64,000 nt of DNA from Clostridium_AM sp963780135 (GTDB taxonomy: Bacteria; Bacillota; Clostridia; Clostridiales; Clostridiaceae): positions 620,001 to 684,000 of the forward strand of contig CAWAAR010000003.1 of NCBI GenBank assembly GCA_963780135.1. Reading direction: 5' to 3'. A program made the position numbers and the translations under genes. Below, piece after piece: positions 25,849 to 33,956 of this stretch. Below the pieces are notes generated by a model that was given only the letters and a program-made list of their open reading frames with translations, was not told the origin of the DNA and did no database searches. How positions within the stretch are numbered: position 1 is the first letter of the stretch; the number at the start of each line of letters is the position of its first letter.

Positions 25849-25868
25849 GCGTTTACCCTTACGGGGAG

Positions 25869-27476
25869 CTAGTTTTTTTTTACTCCCCAAAGGTTTATTT
25901 CAATCTCTTTAGTATCAGGGTGCCATATAATAGAGTCAACTATAAATTCTATTAGCGTCCTTCTATTATTTATATCTGTTATGGTGTCAATTGTTTTATT
26001 AAAATAATTTAGAGATTGCATTACTAAATCAATATTATATTCTTTTTTATTTATTTCGTCTTTTTTATTCAAAAAATTATTATGTTCGGTCTGTAAAGTT
26101 TCTAATTTATTATTTAGTTCATCAAGATCAGCTTCTATAAATTTAGAATAAGCTTTATCTCTATTGTTAGCAAGTTGTTTTAATAGAATTTTTATGGATT
26201 CTTCAACATTATCTATTTTTTCTTCAATATTAGTTAATGCTGAATTTTCATTTGAATTTGATAATTCTTTTTTAGTTTTTAGAAGTTCTTTTAAGATTTT
26301 TTCTTTATTTGTTTTTTTCAATCCGTCTATTACAAATTTCTCCATCAAATCCACTCTTACATTTTTACAGTCACAAAATTTACCATATGATTTATCTTTA
26401 TTAGCACATACATAATAGGCATATCTTTCTTTCTCATTAGATTTTGTACTTTTATGACCATGCTTAACAAACATTGAGCTTCCACATTTACCACATTTAA
26501 GTATTCTAGTGAGCAATGCTACTTTAGATGTTCCTATTCTAGCAGGACCGTTTTTCTTACTATCTAGTATCTTCTGTACTTCTAACCATTTTTCAAAATC
26601 TATTATTCCTTTATGTTTAGCTACAGCACAGATCCATTCAGACATATCTCTTTCAGTGCTAAGGTTTTTTTTCTTATTGTAACTTAGTATACCATTTCCA
26701 TTTGCGTCTCCAGCAGTAACTATGTTTTTACTTCTAAGATATTCTAAAACTGACTCATCTGATTTAACGTATACAGGATTTCTTAGAATATCTTTTACTT
26801 TTTGCGCATTCCATTCTCCACCTTTTTTAGTTTTAATACCATTGCTGTATAGCCATTTGAAAGTCTTATTTAAACTTTGTAGTTCTGTAAATTTTCTATA
26901 TATAAGTTTTACGGTTTCTAGTTCTTCTTTTGATTCGGTTAGCTTATACATACTTCTTTCTTTCATTTCTTCATCAAAGTATATAATTTGCTCTGATTCA
27001 TACCCTAGCGGAGTCTGACCTCCTAACCATCTTCCGGTCTTAGCTAATTGAAGCATGTTATCTCTTACACGTTCAGCGATAGTGTCTCGCTCTAATTGAG
27101 CGAATACACTCGATATGTACACCATAGCCTTTCCCATTGGAGTTGACGTATCAAACTGCTCTTTTATACTTGCAAATGCTACAGAGTGGTTCTGAAGCAA
27201 TTCTAAGGTATTAGAGAAGTCAGCCACATTCCTTGATATTCTATCAAGTCTATAACATATTAGAACATCAAATTTCTTATTTTTAACATCTTCTAAAAGT
27301 TTTTGAAATTGGGGCCTATTAACATTGCCTCCTGAAAAACCTTCATCTTCATATATTACAAAATCTTTTATACCTAAAATCTTTTCACCGTACTCTTTAC
27401 ACATCTGTACTTGGTTCTCAATAGATTCGCCTTTGCCAGTGAATACTGATTTTCGTGAATATATAGCTGCTATCAT
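25869..27476 (-). CDS. large serine recombinase, phage integrase
   Basis: A 535-aa large serine integrase. The N-terminal resolvase domain starts IAAIYSRKS, with the nucleophile Ser10, and contains YRLDRISRN. It continues with a recombinase domain (PLGYESEQ..., ILRNPVYV), a zinc ribbon with paired cysteines (CGKCGS ... CDC) and a long coiled-coil segment. It is the leftmost phage gene and points toward the attachment site, as is usual for such phages. It catalyses attP x attB insertion; excision would need a directionality factor that is not identified here. AAAGGATG precedes the start. Confidence 0.95.
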   Translation of the reverse strand: MIAAIYSRKSVFTGKGESIENQVQMCKEYGEKILGIKDFVIYEDEGFSGGNVNRPQFQKLLEDVKNKKFDVLICYRLDRISRNVADFSNTLELLQNHSVAFASIKEQFDTSTPMGKAMVYISSVFAQLERDTIAERVRDNMLQLAKTGRWLGGQTPLGYESEQIIYFDEEMKERSMYKLTESKEELETVKLIYRKFTELQSLNKTFKWLYSNGIKTKKGGEWNAQKVKDILRNPVYVKSDESVLEYLRSKNIVTAGDANGNGILSYNKKKNLSTERDMSEWICAVAKHKGIIDFEKWLEVQKILDSKKNGPARIGTSKVALLTRILKCGKCGSSMFVKHGHKSTKSNEKERYAYYVCANKDKSYGKFCDCKNVRVDLMEKFVIDGLKKTNKEKILKELLKTKKELSNSNENSALTNIEEKIDNVEESIKILLKQLANNRDKAYSKFIEADLDELNNKLETLQTEHNNFLNKKDEINKKEYNIDLVMQSLNYFNKTIDTITDINNRRTLIEFIVDSIIWHPDTKEIEINLWGVKKN

Positions 27477-27540
27477 AAAAGTTTCATCCTTTCTATGATT
27501 TTTTATTCTTTTAATTTGAATTATAGCATATTAAGTTAGA

Positions 27541-27568
27541 TAAAAAAACGACCTATAAAAGATCGTTT
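27541..27568 (-). terminator. terminator after the DUF4041 gene
   Basis: On the minus strand AAACGA-T-CT pairs with AG-G-TCGTTT around TTTAT and is followed by seven Ts. It separates the DUF4041 gene from the integrase gene. Confidence 0.7.
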
Positions 27569-27598
27569 AAATAACCTATCTTGTAATTTTTTAGAAGT

Positions 27599-29182
27599 CT
27601 ATGCTGATAATTTACCCCCTTTGGATTTAGATATACGATACTCTTCTGCTTGAGCTAACTTTGTAAATTCAACAGTTTTATTATGTTTAATTTTTACTAG
27701 TTTTTCTACCTCTTCCAAAGTTACTTTAAAAAATTCCTTTCTATTATTTACCAGGTTAACTCTTTTATTAGTAAATGCTTTATGAAGCTCGTTTTCAAGT
27801 TTTGGAGCATCTTCACTAAATATCATAGCATGTACATCAAAATTAAATGGAACAGATGCATCTCCTAATTCCTTAACTCTATCCATTGGTTCCAATCTTT
27901 TAGTCATGCCTATTTTATAAATATTTTCACCAAATGATCCTATATTTGATATTATATATACATATCCAGCACGAGTATTTTGTTCTCTTTCAGAAACATT
28001 TTCTTTATCTTTTTCAAGTAGTTTTAATTTTTCTTCAAGTTCTTTAATTTTATCTAAATAAGTTGATTTTTCAGATTCATTAATTTTATCGAGTTTTAAG
28101 GTTAAGTTTTGAATTTCTTGTGAAAAATGTTTTTGCTCCTTATTTATTTTTTCCTTCATCAATTCAATTTCTCTTTGTGCCTTAGCCTCTTCTCGCATTT
28201 CCTCTTTTATTTTTTGCTGCTCTTCTTTTTCTTCCTGCAATTTTAACTCATATTCATAAGCAAGATATAATTCATCAAGTTTTAAAGCTAAATATTCATT
28301 TTTAATTTCAATTTTATTATGCTTATTAGCTTTATTTAGAGTTGAATATGCAGTTTTTATCCTCTTTTCATATGATTCAACATTGTTGAATTTAACTTTT
28401 GAAATTATAGAATCACATTCATTATTAAACGAACGTAAAGTTAGCTTAATGTTGCTATCATTCATAACTTTACCTTTTTGCTTAGAGTTATCTAACATCC
28501 ATTCGTTGGAGTGATTAGTTGCTATAAAAGATTTAACCATGCTTTTTTGTTCATTTCTAATCTCATCTAAGCGATTTTTGTATTGTTGGGAATTTTCTAA
28601 GTTGAATTTTGGATCATAGAACCCAAATGATTGTAATAAGATTTCATCTTCTAGTACGATCATTTCATTCTTCTTTTCTTCTAATTGAAATTGTTTTTCT
28701 TTTAATTCAGATTCGATTTTTTCTTTCTTATTAATTAATTCTTTAGCTAGATTAAGAGATACATTATTTTTGTCAATTAAGGATTGTTTTTCAATTATTT
28801 CTGAATTTAATTTTTCGATACTTAATGATAAATTTGTTTTTTCTTTTATTAATAATTCATTGTCAGAAGATATTTTGAACTTTTCATTTTTAGTATTGTT
28901 TAATAGTTCAATAGCATTATTTAATTCTATATTTATATTTTTTAGTTTTCGATTCGAATTAGAAATTTCAGTATTAATTCTTTCTAAGTCTTCTTTTTTA
29001 CTTATAACTGATTCGTTTTTTAATTTTTCTATTTGAGATGATTGCTCTTGCTGAATTATTTTATTATCCTTTGAATTTAAGAATAATAAAATAATTCCTA
29101 TTATACCTGGCAGAATAAAGAACCAAAAAGCAAACATCAATGAAATAAACCAAGTTTGTAAATACCACTTTTTTTTATACAT
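27599..29182 (-). CDS. membrane-anchored DUF4041/T5orf172 (GIY-YIG-like) protein
   Basis: A 527-aa protein. One N-terminal transmembrane segment (about residues 10-37) is followed by a long coiled coil (about 40-180), a DUF4041-like region, a second coiled coil (about 310-400) and a C-terminal T5orf172/Mug113 domain of the GIY-YIG nuclease superfamily (about 404-500). The last contains GYVYIISN and YKIGMTKRLEPMDRVKELG. It is encoded between integrase and repressor and so is probably expressed in the lysogen. A role in blocking incoming phage DNA at the membrane is an inference from architecture and position. Confidence 0.82.
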   Translation of the reverse strand: MYKKKWYLQTWFISLMFAFWFFILPGIIGIILLFLNSKDNKIIQQEQSSQIEKLKNESVISKKEDLERINTEISNSNRKLKNINIELNNAIELLNNTKNEKFKISSDNELLIKEKTNLSLSIEKLNSEIIEKQSLIDKNNVSLNLAKELINKKEKIESELKEKQFQLEEKKNEMIVLEDEILLQSFGFYDPKFNLENSQQYKNRLDEIRNEQKSMVKSFIATNHSNEWMLDNSKQKGKVMNDSNIKLTLRSFNNECDSIISKVKFNNVESYEKRIKTAYSTLNKANKHNKIEIKNEYLALKLDELYLAYEYELKLQEEKEEQQKIKEEMREEAKAQREIELMKEKINKEQKHFSQEIQNLTLKLDKINESEKSTYLDKIKELEEKLKLLEKDKENVSEREQNTRAGYVYIISNIGSFGENIYKIGMTKRLEPMDRVKELGDASVPFNFDVHAMIFSEDAPKLENELHKAFTNKRVNLVNNRKEFFKVTLEEVEKLVKIKHNKTVEFTKLAQAEEYRISKSKGGKLSA

Positions 29183-29290
29183 ATATCATTTCTCCTTTTG
29201 TAACATAAATTGTAAAACAAGAAATTATTCTTACAATATTGTAAATTTCTACACTAATTATGAAAATTCCTCTTAATTCTCCAGAATAAA

Positions 29291-29337
29291 AAATAAAAGC
29301 TGGATGTTAATATTTAATTATCATCCAGCTTTTATTT
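29291..29337 (-). terminator. repressor gene terminator
   Basis: AAATAAAAGCTGGATG (29291-29306) and its exact complement (29322-29337) give a 16-bp stem overlapping the repressor stop codon. T-rich sequence follows on either side. Confidence 0.85.
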
Positions 29338-29709
29338 TTTATTATTTTTTTCATTTTTATATTCTTCAATTGCGAATTCTATAAATTCTAAATGTTTTTC
29401 ATCTACGTTATTTTTATCTTTTGTTATACCATGTCGTATCATTAGTTCTAGTATATCCTGCTTAAGTGTTTTATCTTGAGTTTCCGGTTTGTATGGATTA
29501 CGTATATCTGTAAGTCCCATTAACCAATCTAATGTTACATTAAAATCATTGGCAATTCTTTTTTTTAGTTCATCATCAGGTTTACTAAAGCCTGATTCAT
29601 ACTGAGATATTGTTGATTTTTTTAAATTGTAAGGTTTTCCAAATTCTTCTTGAGTTAAGCTATTTTCATTGCGTAGCAATTTTATTCTTTTCCCTAAAAT
29701 ATTATCCAT
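29332..29709 (-). CDS. CI-like phage repressor (XRE family)
   Basis: A 125-aa protein with an N-terminal helix-turn-helix (residues about 5-62: LRNENSLTQEEFGKPYNLKKSTISQYESG) and a short helical C-terminal region. It has no LexA-type peptidase domain, so induction would not be by RecA-stimulated self-cleavage of this protein. It is divergent from the Cro-like gene across four 17-bp operators, and is the best candidate for the lysogeny repressor. Confidence 0.88.
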   Translation of the reverse strand: MDNILGKRIKLLRNENSLTQEEFGKPYNLKKSTISQYESGFSKPDDELKKRIANDFNVTLDWLMGLTDIRNPYKPETQDKTLKQDILELMIRHGITKDKNNVDEKHLEFIEFAIEEYKNEKNNKK

Positions 29710-29726
29710 ATTTATCCCTCTTTATA

Positions 29727-29876
29727 GTTTAAAAATTTTAAACCTTATTTTAATAATATCATAAAATTAAAAATAATATACAAAAGTTCTAAAAGATTAA
29801 ACTTTTTTTAGAAAACATCTTGACTGTTTAAGTTTTTCAAACTATAATAAAAACATAAAGTTCCAGAAGCTTAAAC
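29727..29876. promoter_or_regulatory. four 17-bp operators of the lysogeny switch
   Basis: Four sites share the form GTT(T/C)-N9-(T/C)AAAC or a close variant: 29727-29743 (GTTTAAAAATTTTAAAC, a perfect dyad), 29786-29802 (GTTCTAAAAGATTAAAC), 29826-29842 (GTTTAAGTTTTTCAAAC) and 29860-29876 (GTTCCAGAAGCTTAAAC). All are exactly 17 bases and lie between the divergent repressor and Cro-like genes. Confidence 0.8.
29820..29848 (+). promoter_or_regulatory. rightward early promoter overlapped by operator 3
   Basis: TTGACT (29820-29825), 17 bases, then TATAAT (29843-29848). The 17-base spacer is exactly operator 29826-29842, so repressor binding there should exclude RNA polymerase. Confidence 0.85.
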
Positions 29877-29892
29877 TAAAGGTGGTGATAAA

Positions 29893-30141
29893 ATGAATTT
29901 ATCTCTTTTAACTAAAATAAGAGAATCAAAAGGATTTACACAAGAAAATATGTCTAAAAAATTAAATTATAAAAGTAAAGGTAGCTACTGCCTTATAGAA
30001 AATGGTAAATCAAAAGTTACTGTAGATTTAGCATTAAGTATAAAAAGTATTTTAAATTTAAGTGAAGAAGAATTTAAAAAAATTTTTTTTGCTAATGAAG
30101 TTCAAGAAACTAAAACTTATAATGTTGAACAACTAGCTTAA
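29893..30141 (+). CDS. Cro-like XRE regulator
   Basis: An 82-aa helix-turn-helix protein (LTKIRESKGFTQENMSKKLNYKSKGSYCLIENGKS) and the first gene of the rightward early transcript. Its position opposite the CI-like gene and its size fit a Cro-type regulator. AAAGGTGGTGAT precedes the start. Confidence 0.85.
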   Translation: MNLSLLTKIRESKGFTQENMSKKLNYKSKGSYCLIENGKSKVTVDLALSIKSILNLSEEEFKKIFFANEVQETKTYNVEQLA

Positions 30142-30269
30142 ATTTAAAATTAATCCTTTCAGCCTTAAAAAGCATTTCAATAAGGCTATAAAAATAAATT
30201 CATATCTATAAAAAATTAAATATAGGACAATCAGTAAGATTCATAAAAATAAAGTAGGAGGTGTTATTA

Positions 30270-30434
30270 ATGCAAGAACTAAAAGTAAGGGTAAATTACC
30301 CAACTGACCCTAAAATATTAGATGAACTTGAAACAAGGGCAGCAAGAGCTATTGCAAAAGCATGGGCAAATGAACTACCTCCTGAAAAATTTGATGAACT
30401 AATAGAAAAACTAAGCAAATCACTTAATAGCTAA
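30270..30434 (+). CDS. small phage protein of unknown function
   Basis: A 54-aa ORF with a perfect AGGAGGT site and ATG at 30270. The product is mostly helical and charged (LKVRVNYPTDPKILDELETR at the N terminus) and has no recognised domain. It lies between two early regulators. A role as excision factor or antirepressor cannot be excluded. Confidence 0.6.
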   Translation: MQELKVRVNYPTDPKILDELETRAARAIAKAWANELPPEKFDELIEKLSKSLNS

Positions 30435-30589
30435 AAGTTCATCTACTAAAGTTGATAAAATACTCAACTAAAGATAAAAGATATATGAACATGTTAATTA
30501 TATTGTAACTAATTTATAGGTAGATATACATTAAGATAAATCTACTTATAAGGGATATGGAAGTTAAAATTCTACAAGGAGGACTAAAA

Positions 30590-31108
30590 ATGATTAAAGA
30601 TGCGATTAAGGACGCTAGAGAAAGCAAGGGGATAACCCAAAAGGATTTAGGAGAATCAAGTTTTCTATCTTACAAAACAATATCTGCAATAGAAACAGGA
30701 AGGAGACCTTTAACTCAAGAAAACTTAAAAGTTATTTGTAAGGAACTAGATGATCCACGATTATATTTTGAAGCAACAAGTGAAATTACTGGTGATATTT
30801 TTACACTGCATTGGCTAAATGGTGAAGCTGCTGACTTGCATAGAGCTTGTGTGAAAGAAAAAGTAGTAGAAGAACTTGTTGAGGCACTAGATGCAATAAA
30901 TTTAACTAAAGTTGCTAAGAATCCAAGTTGCTGCAGTGAGGAAGATAAAAAAATTGTAACAACGAGCATACAAGAAACAATAGATGTTTATATTGCCAGT
31001 GCTATATATGTTGCTATTATGTGCAAGGAATATAACTTAGACATTAAAGAAATGTTTGGTATTCAAAAGAAAAAACTTATAAAACGCAGGTATTTAAAGG
31101 AGGAATGA
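30590..31108 (+). CDS. XRE-family regulator with C-terminal helical domain
   Basis: A 172-aa protein. Residues about 1-60 form a helix-turn-helix (IKDARESKGITQKDLGESSFLSYKTISAIETG). The rest is a helical domain with CCSEEDKK, common in Clostridium phage early regions. The ATG at 30590 has AAGGAGG upstream; an earlier in-frame ATG lacks a good site. The stop overlaps the ribosome-binding region of the next gene. It is probably an additional early regulator. Confidence 0.8.
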   Translation: MIKDAIKDARESKGITQKDLGESSFLSYKTISAIETGRRPLTQENLKVICKELDDPRLYFEATSEITGDIFTLHWLNGEAADLHRACVKEKVVEELVEALDAINLTKVAKNPSCCSEEDKKIVTTSIQETIDVYIASAIYVAIMCKEYNLDIKEMFGIQKKKLIKRRYLKEE

Positions 31109-31110
31109 AA

Positions 31111-31323
31111 GTGTTTAATGCAGAGAAAGTAAAAGGATACAACAAATTAAATGATAGTGGTAAAGAGCTTTTTAAAGTGTTTTGTGAGAAATTCTATAAG
31201 GCATGGGAATACCCAGAAGATCACAAACCAATAAAAATAGAAAAAATGGATAGTAAACATTTAAAAGTATCATTGAATGATGGTGATTGGTTACACATAT
31301 CAAAAGATGGGAGTTGGTATTAG
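31111..31323 (+). CDS. small phage protein of unknown function
   Basis: A 70-aa ORF. The GTG at 31111 is preferred because AAAGGAGG lies seven bases upstream, whereas the ATG at 31105 is only one base from it. It is rich in aromatic residues at its end (WLHISKDGSWY) and has no known domain. It overlaps the Spo0E-like gene by one base. Confidence 0.6.
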   Translation: MFNAEKVKGYNKLNDSGKELFKVFCEKFYKAWEYPEDHKPIKIEKMDSKHLKVSLNDGDWLHISKDGSWY

Positions 31324-31475
31324 TGATAGAAATTCTTAGAGATAAATTGCATCAATGTGTTATTTTGTATGGTGCACTTGATGAAAGAACATTAAAGATT
31401 AGTCAAGAGTTGGATGGGCTTATAGTAATAGAGCAAATGGTAATAAAAAGAACCCTCTGTAAAGGGATCAATTAA
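31323..31475 (+). CDS. Spo0E-like aspartyl-phosphate phosphatase
   Basis: A 50-aa protein with the Spo0E family signature: a helix (IEILRDKLHQCVILYG), a loop and the catalytic SQELD motif (residues about 27-31) followed by a second helix. Spo0E-like enzymes dephosphorylate Spo0A~P and so hold back sporulation. The GTG start overlaps the preceding stop by one base (G of TAG) and has GATGGGAG nine bases upstream. A phage copy would let the prophage or infecting phage delay host sporulation; that role is inferred. Confidence 0.8.
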   Translation: MIEILRDKLHQCVILYGALDERTLKISQELDGLIVIEQMVIKRTLCKGIN

Positions 31476-31497
31476 AGAAAGTATTTAAATTTTAGTG

Positions 31498-31520
31498 TAA
31501 GGTACGTGCGAAGTACCTTA
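31498..31520 (+). repeat. 8-bp hairpin before the replication gene
   Basis: TAAGGTAC-gtgcgaa-GTACCTTA followed by CCCCC, with no T run. It lies in the gap between the Spo0E-like gene and the replisome organizer. It may be a leader structure or protein-binding site. Confidence 0.4.
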
Positions 31521-31604
31521 CCCCCATTATAACAATAAAGGGGTGATGGTTGCAATAAAAAGTTTATGGATATTAAAATTTTTGAACTAGGAGAGGAAAT
31601 AGTT

Positions 31605-32723
31605 ATGGCAAAGTATAGATATGTATATACAAATTTTTGGGACGATCCAAAGGTTAGCGAAAGCTTTACACCAGAGGATAAGCTTTTTTTCCTTTATCTT
31701 TTAACCAATTCACATACTACTCAAGTAGGAATATATAAAATAACTAAAAAAGCTATAGCCTTTGAAATGGGTTATTCGATTGAATCTGTTAATAGTTTGA
31801 TGGCTAGATTTGAAGAACATCATAAAATGATTAAATATAACCCAGAAACTAGAGAGATAGCTATTAAAAACTGGGGAAAATTCAATCTTAATAAAGGTGG
31901 TAAACCTGTCGTTGATTGCGTTAATAAAGAGCTTAAGAATGTTGAGTGTAGAGAATTGATAGATTATGTAATTCAAGGAATTACAAATGAACAAATAAAG
32001 AATTTATTTCTAATTTCAATAGGCAAATTAGAAGAGCCAAATTCTGATAAATTAGATAAAAAAATAGACGATACGTCACCGAATCGTGAACGAATCGAGG
32101 ACAAAACTAAAACTAAAACTAAAACTAAAACTAAAACTAAAACTAATAATAATAATAGTGAAAATGAAGAAAACTTTGAACCTGTGGATAATGTGGATAA
32201 CTCTAATTTATCAGATGAAACATCTGATGATATATGTAAATCAAATATCAGAAATAAAGTGGTAGTTCCATACACAGAAATAGTAGAAGCTTTTAATAGC
32301 ATATGTACATCAATGCCAAGTGTAAAAAAAATTCATGATAGCAGAAAAAAAGCTATAAATAAGTTTTATAAAGAGTTCAATGATCTAGATTCTATAAAAG
32401 AAATTTTTATGAAAGCAGAGGTTTCGGATTTTCTGTCAGGTCGTAATGGAATTTGGGGCAATTGCAACTTTGATTGGTTAATAGCAGTCAATAATGCAAT
32501 AAAAACACTTGAAGGAACTTATGATAATAAAAACAACAGCTTCAGTAAGCAAAGTTCAAAACAAGGGATTTTTAATGATTTTGAGCAGAGAGAGGATGCA
32601 CTAGAAAAGTATAAAGAGCTTGAGGAACTATCACAGGAATCACTTGAAAGACATGCTGAAGGGTTAGATAGTAAAGCGATAATAGAAAAGCTAAAGAATA
32701 AAGCAATAGGAGGTATGTCTTAA
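31605..32723 (+). CDS. phage replisome organizer / replication initiator-like protein
   Basis: A 372-aa protein. The N-terminal winged-helix part (AKYRYVYTNFWDDPKVSESFTPEDKLFFLYLL) is typical of phage replisome organizers related to DnaD/DnaB-type initiators. A low-complexity KTKTKT linker lies in the middle (about residues 166-180), and the C-terminal region from about 225 is separate and DnaD-like in position. It should recruit the host helicase to the phage origin. The ATG at 31605 has AGGAGAGG upstream. No helicase gene is visible nearby. Confidence 0.8.
   Translation: MAKYRYVYTNFWDDPKVSESFTPEDKLFFLYLLTNSHTTQVGIYKITKKAIAFEMGYSIESVNSLMARFEEHHKMIKYNPETREIAIKNWGKFNLNKGGKPVVDCVNKELKNVECRELIDYVIQGITNEQIKNLFLISIGKLEEPNSDKLDKKIDDTSPNRERIEDKTKTKTKTKTKTKTNNNNSENEENFEPVDNVDNSNLSDETSDDICKSNIRNKVVVPYTEIVEAFNSICTSMPSVKKIHDSRKKAINKFYKEFNDLDSIKEIFMKAEVSDFLSGRNGIWGNCNFDWLIAVNNAIKTLEGTYDNKNNSFSKQSSKQGIFNDFEQREDALEKYKELEELSQESLERHAEGLDSKAIIEKLKNKAIGGMS
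32103..32138 (+). repeat. six tandem AAAACT hexamers inside the replication gene
   Basis: AAAACT is repeated six times without change and is followed by AAT trinucleotides. Each unit encodes Lys-Thr, so length changes keep the frame. The position inside an initiator gene recalls lambda O, whose origin iterons lie within the gene. Confidence 0.9.
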
Positions 32724-32725
32724 AT

Positions 32726-33172
32726 ATGAAGATATGGACAAAAGAACAGGAAGAATTTTTAGAAACTAACTGGTTAAATATGACGAATTTTGAGTTAGGA
32801 GAAAATCTTCATAAAAATCCTGGCACAGTGTCAGCCAAAGCTAAAAAAATGGGACTTGAAGATAAGAGAATAGTTGTTTCGAGCAAACATAAACCATATA
32901 AAAGCATAGAAGAATATGAGTTATCTCCAGAAACAGTAAAAGAAAAGGGTGGAAGAGATAAAACATTAGAGTTTTTAAACAAAAAAAATGAATTTAACTT
33001 AAATGACAATCTTTTAATTAAAGCTTTTGGAAAAACTGCAAAAATAGAACCCAAAATAGTTCGAGGAAAGGTTATACAGATAAATGAAAGCTTTATAACC
33101 TTACAGGGGAAGGGGTACAAAGAAAGTTTCCCATATGTTGACTTTTATACTGGTAAGGCAGTTATTTTATAA
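32726..33172 (+). CDS. phage protein with N-terminal SANT/HTH-like segment
   Basis: A 148-aa protein. The first 50 residues (WTKEQEEFLETNWLNMTNFELGENLHKNPGTVSAKAKKMGL) look like a Myb/SANT-type DNA-binding helix bundle as found in phage GcrA-like or terminase-related proteins. The last 45 residues are beta-rich (KVIQINESFITLQGKGY). It follows the initiator gene by two bases and is probably a DNA-binding early protein. Confidence 0.65.
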   Translation: MKIWTKEQEEFLETNWLNMTNFELGENLHKNPGTVSAKAKKMGLEDKRIVVSSKHKPYKSIEEYELSPETVKEKGGRDKTLEFLNKKNEFNLNDNLLIKAFGKTAKIEPKIVRGKVIQINESFITLQGKGYKESFPYVDFYTGKAVIL

Positions 33173-33191
33173 ATCAAGGAGGACTTATTTG

Positions 33192-33956
33192 ATGAAAATA
33201 TTAAGTATTGTAAATATAAAAGGTGGAGTAGGCAAAACTGCAAGTAGTGTTAATATAGCTACATCATTAGGAGAGGTTGGTAAGAGAGTTTTAATAGTAG
33301 ATGCAGATGCACAGAGCAATGCAACGCAGTATTTAGACTGTTATTCTACAGAAGGAACTTCGACCTATGATGTACTTATGGATAAGGATTTAGATGCAAG
33401 CACAGTAGTCAAAAACACAAATGTAAAAAACGTTAGTATAGTGCCTGCTAATATAAAGTTGATATTATGTGAAAATGAAATAATAAATGATACGAGAAGA
33501 AGTAGAGAAAGCAGACTAAAAAAGGCATTAGAAAGTTTAAAAGAATATGATTACATTATTATAGATTGCCCTCCAAGTCTTGGAGTAATAACAACTAATG
33601 CACTTGTAGCATCTGATTACGTTCTTGTACCTATTAAAATTGATAAATTTGCACTAGATGGATTCGGATACTTATTAGAGACTTTAGATCAAATAAGAGA
33701 CGAATTTAATCCGAAATTAGAGTTCTTAGGGGCTTTTATAACAATGGATAAAAGAACTGCAATAAATAGAAATATAAAAGCAAAACTTAAAGAAGCTTTA
33801 AAAGAAAAACTTTTCAATGCATCTATAAGAGAAAATGTAAAACTTATTCAATCAACATTTGAGCAAAAGCCAGTTGTTATCTATGATAAAAATGCTATAA
33901 GCAGTAGAGACTATAGAGTCCTTACACAGGAGGTAATACAGCATGTCAAGCTTTGA
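33192..33956 (+). CDS. parA: ParA-family partition ATPase
   Basis: A 254-aa Soj/ParA ATPase. The deviant Walker A motif KGGVGKT is at residues 10-16. The Walker A' region VDADAQSN and the Walker B region YIIIDCPPSLG follow. The ATG at 33192 has AAGGAGG upstream. It overlaps parB by 14 bases, giving a two-gene partition operon. It should move the phage genome when it exists as a plasmid, or have another DNA-organising role. Confidence 0.93.
   Translation: MKILSIVNIKGGVGKTASSVNIATSLGEVGKRVLIVDADAQSNATQYLDCYSTEGTSTYDVLMDKDLDASTVVKNTNVKNVSIVPANIKLILCENEIINDTRRSRESRLKKALESLKEYDYIIIDCPPSLGVITTNALVASDYVLVPIKIDKFALDGFGYLLETLDQIRDEFNPKLEFLGAFITMDKRTAINRNIKAKLKEALKEKLFNASIRENVKLIQSTFEQKPVVIYDKNAISSRDYRVLTQEVIQHVKL

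Noticed and set aside
25855..25895. GGGGAG/CTCCCC hairpin at the integrase stop as attachment core
   Set aside because: It looks like part of the integrase terminator. Without the right prophage end or the empty site, no core sequence can be assigned.
30557..30589. Longer start of the 172-aa XRE protein at 30557
   Set aside because: The ribosome-binding site AAGGAGG is placed for the ATG at 30590, and the extra residues do not belong to the helix-turn-helix domain.
32103..32138. CRISPR array
   Set aside because: The hexamers are direct tandem units without spacers. No other array-like repeats or cas genes were seen in the window.
31973..32302. Leftward ORF with a Leu-Val repeat opposite the replication gene
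   Set aside because: The repeat is just the complement of the AAAACT tandem repeat.
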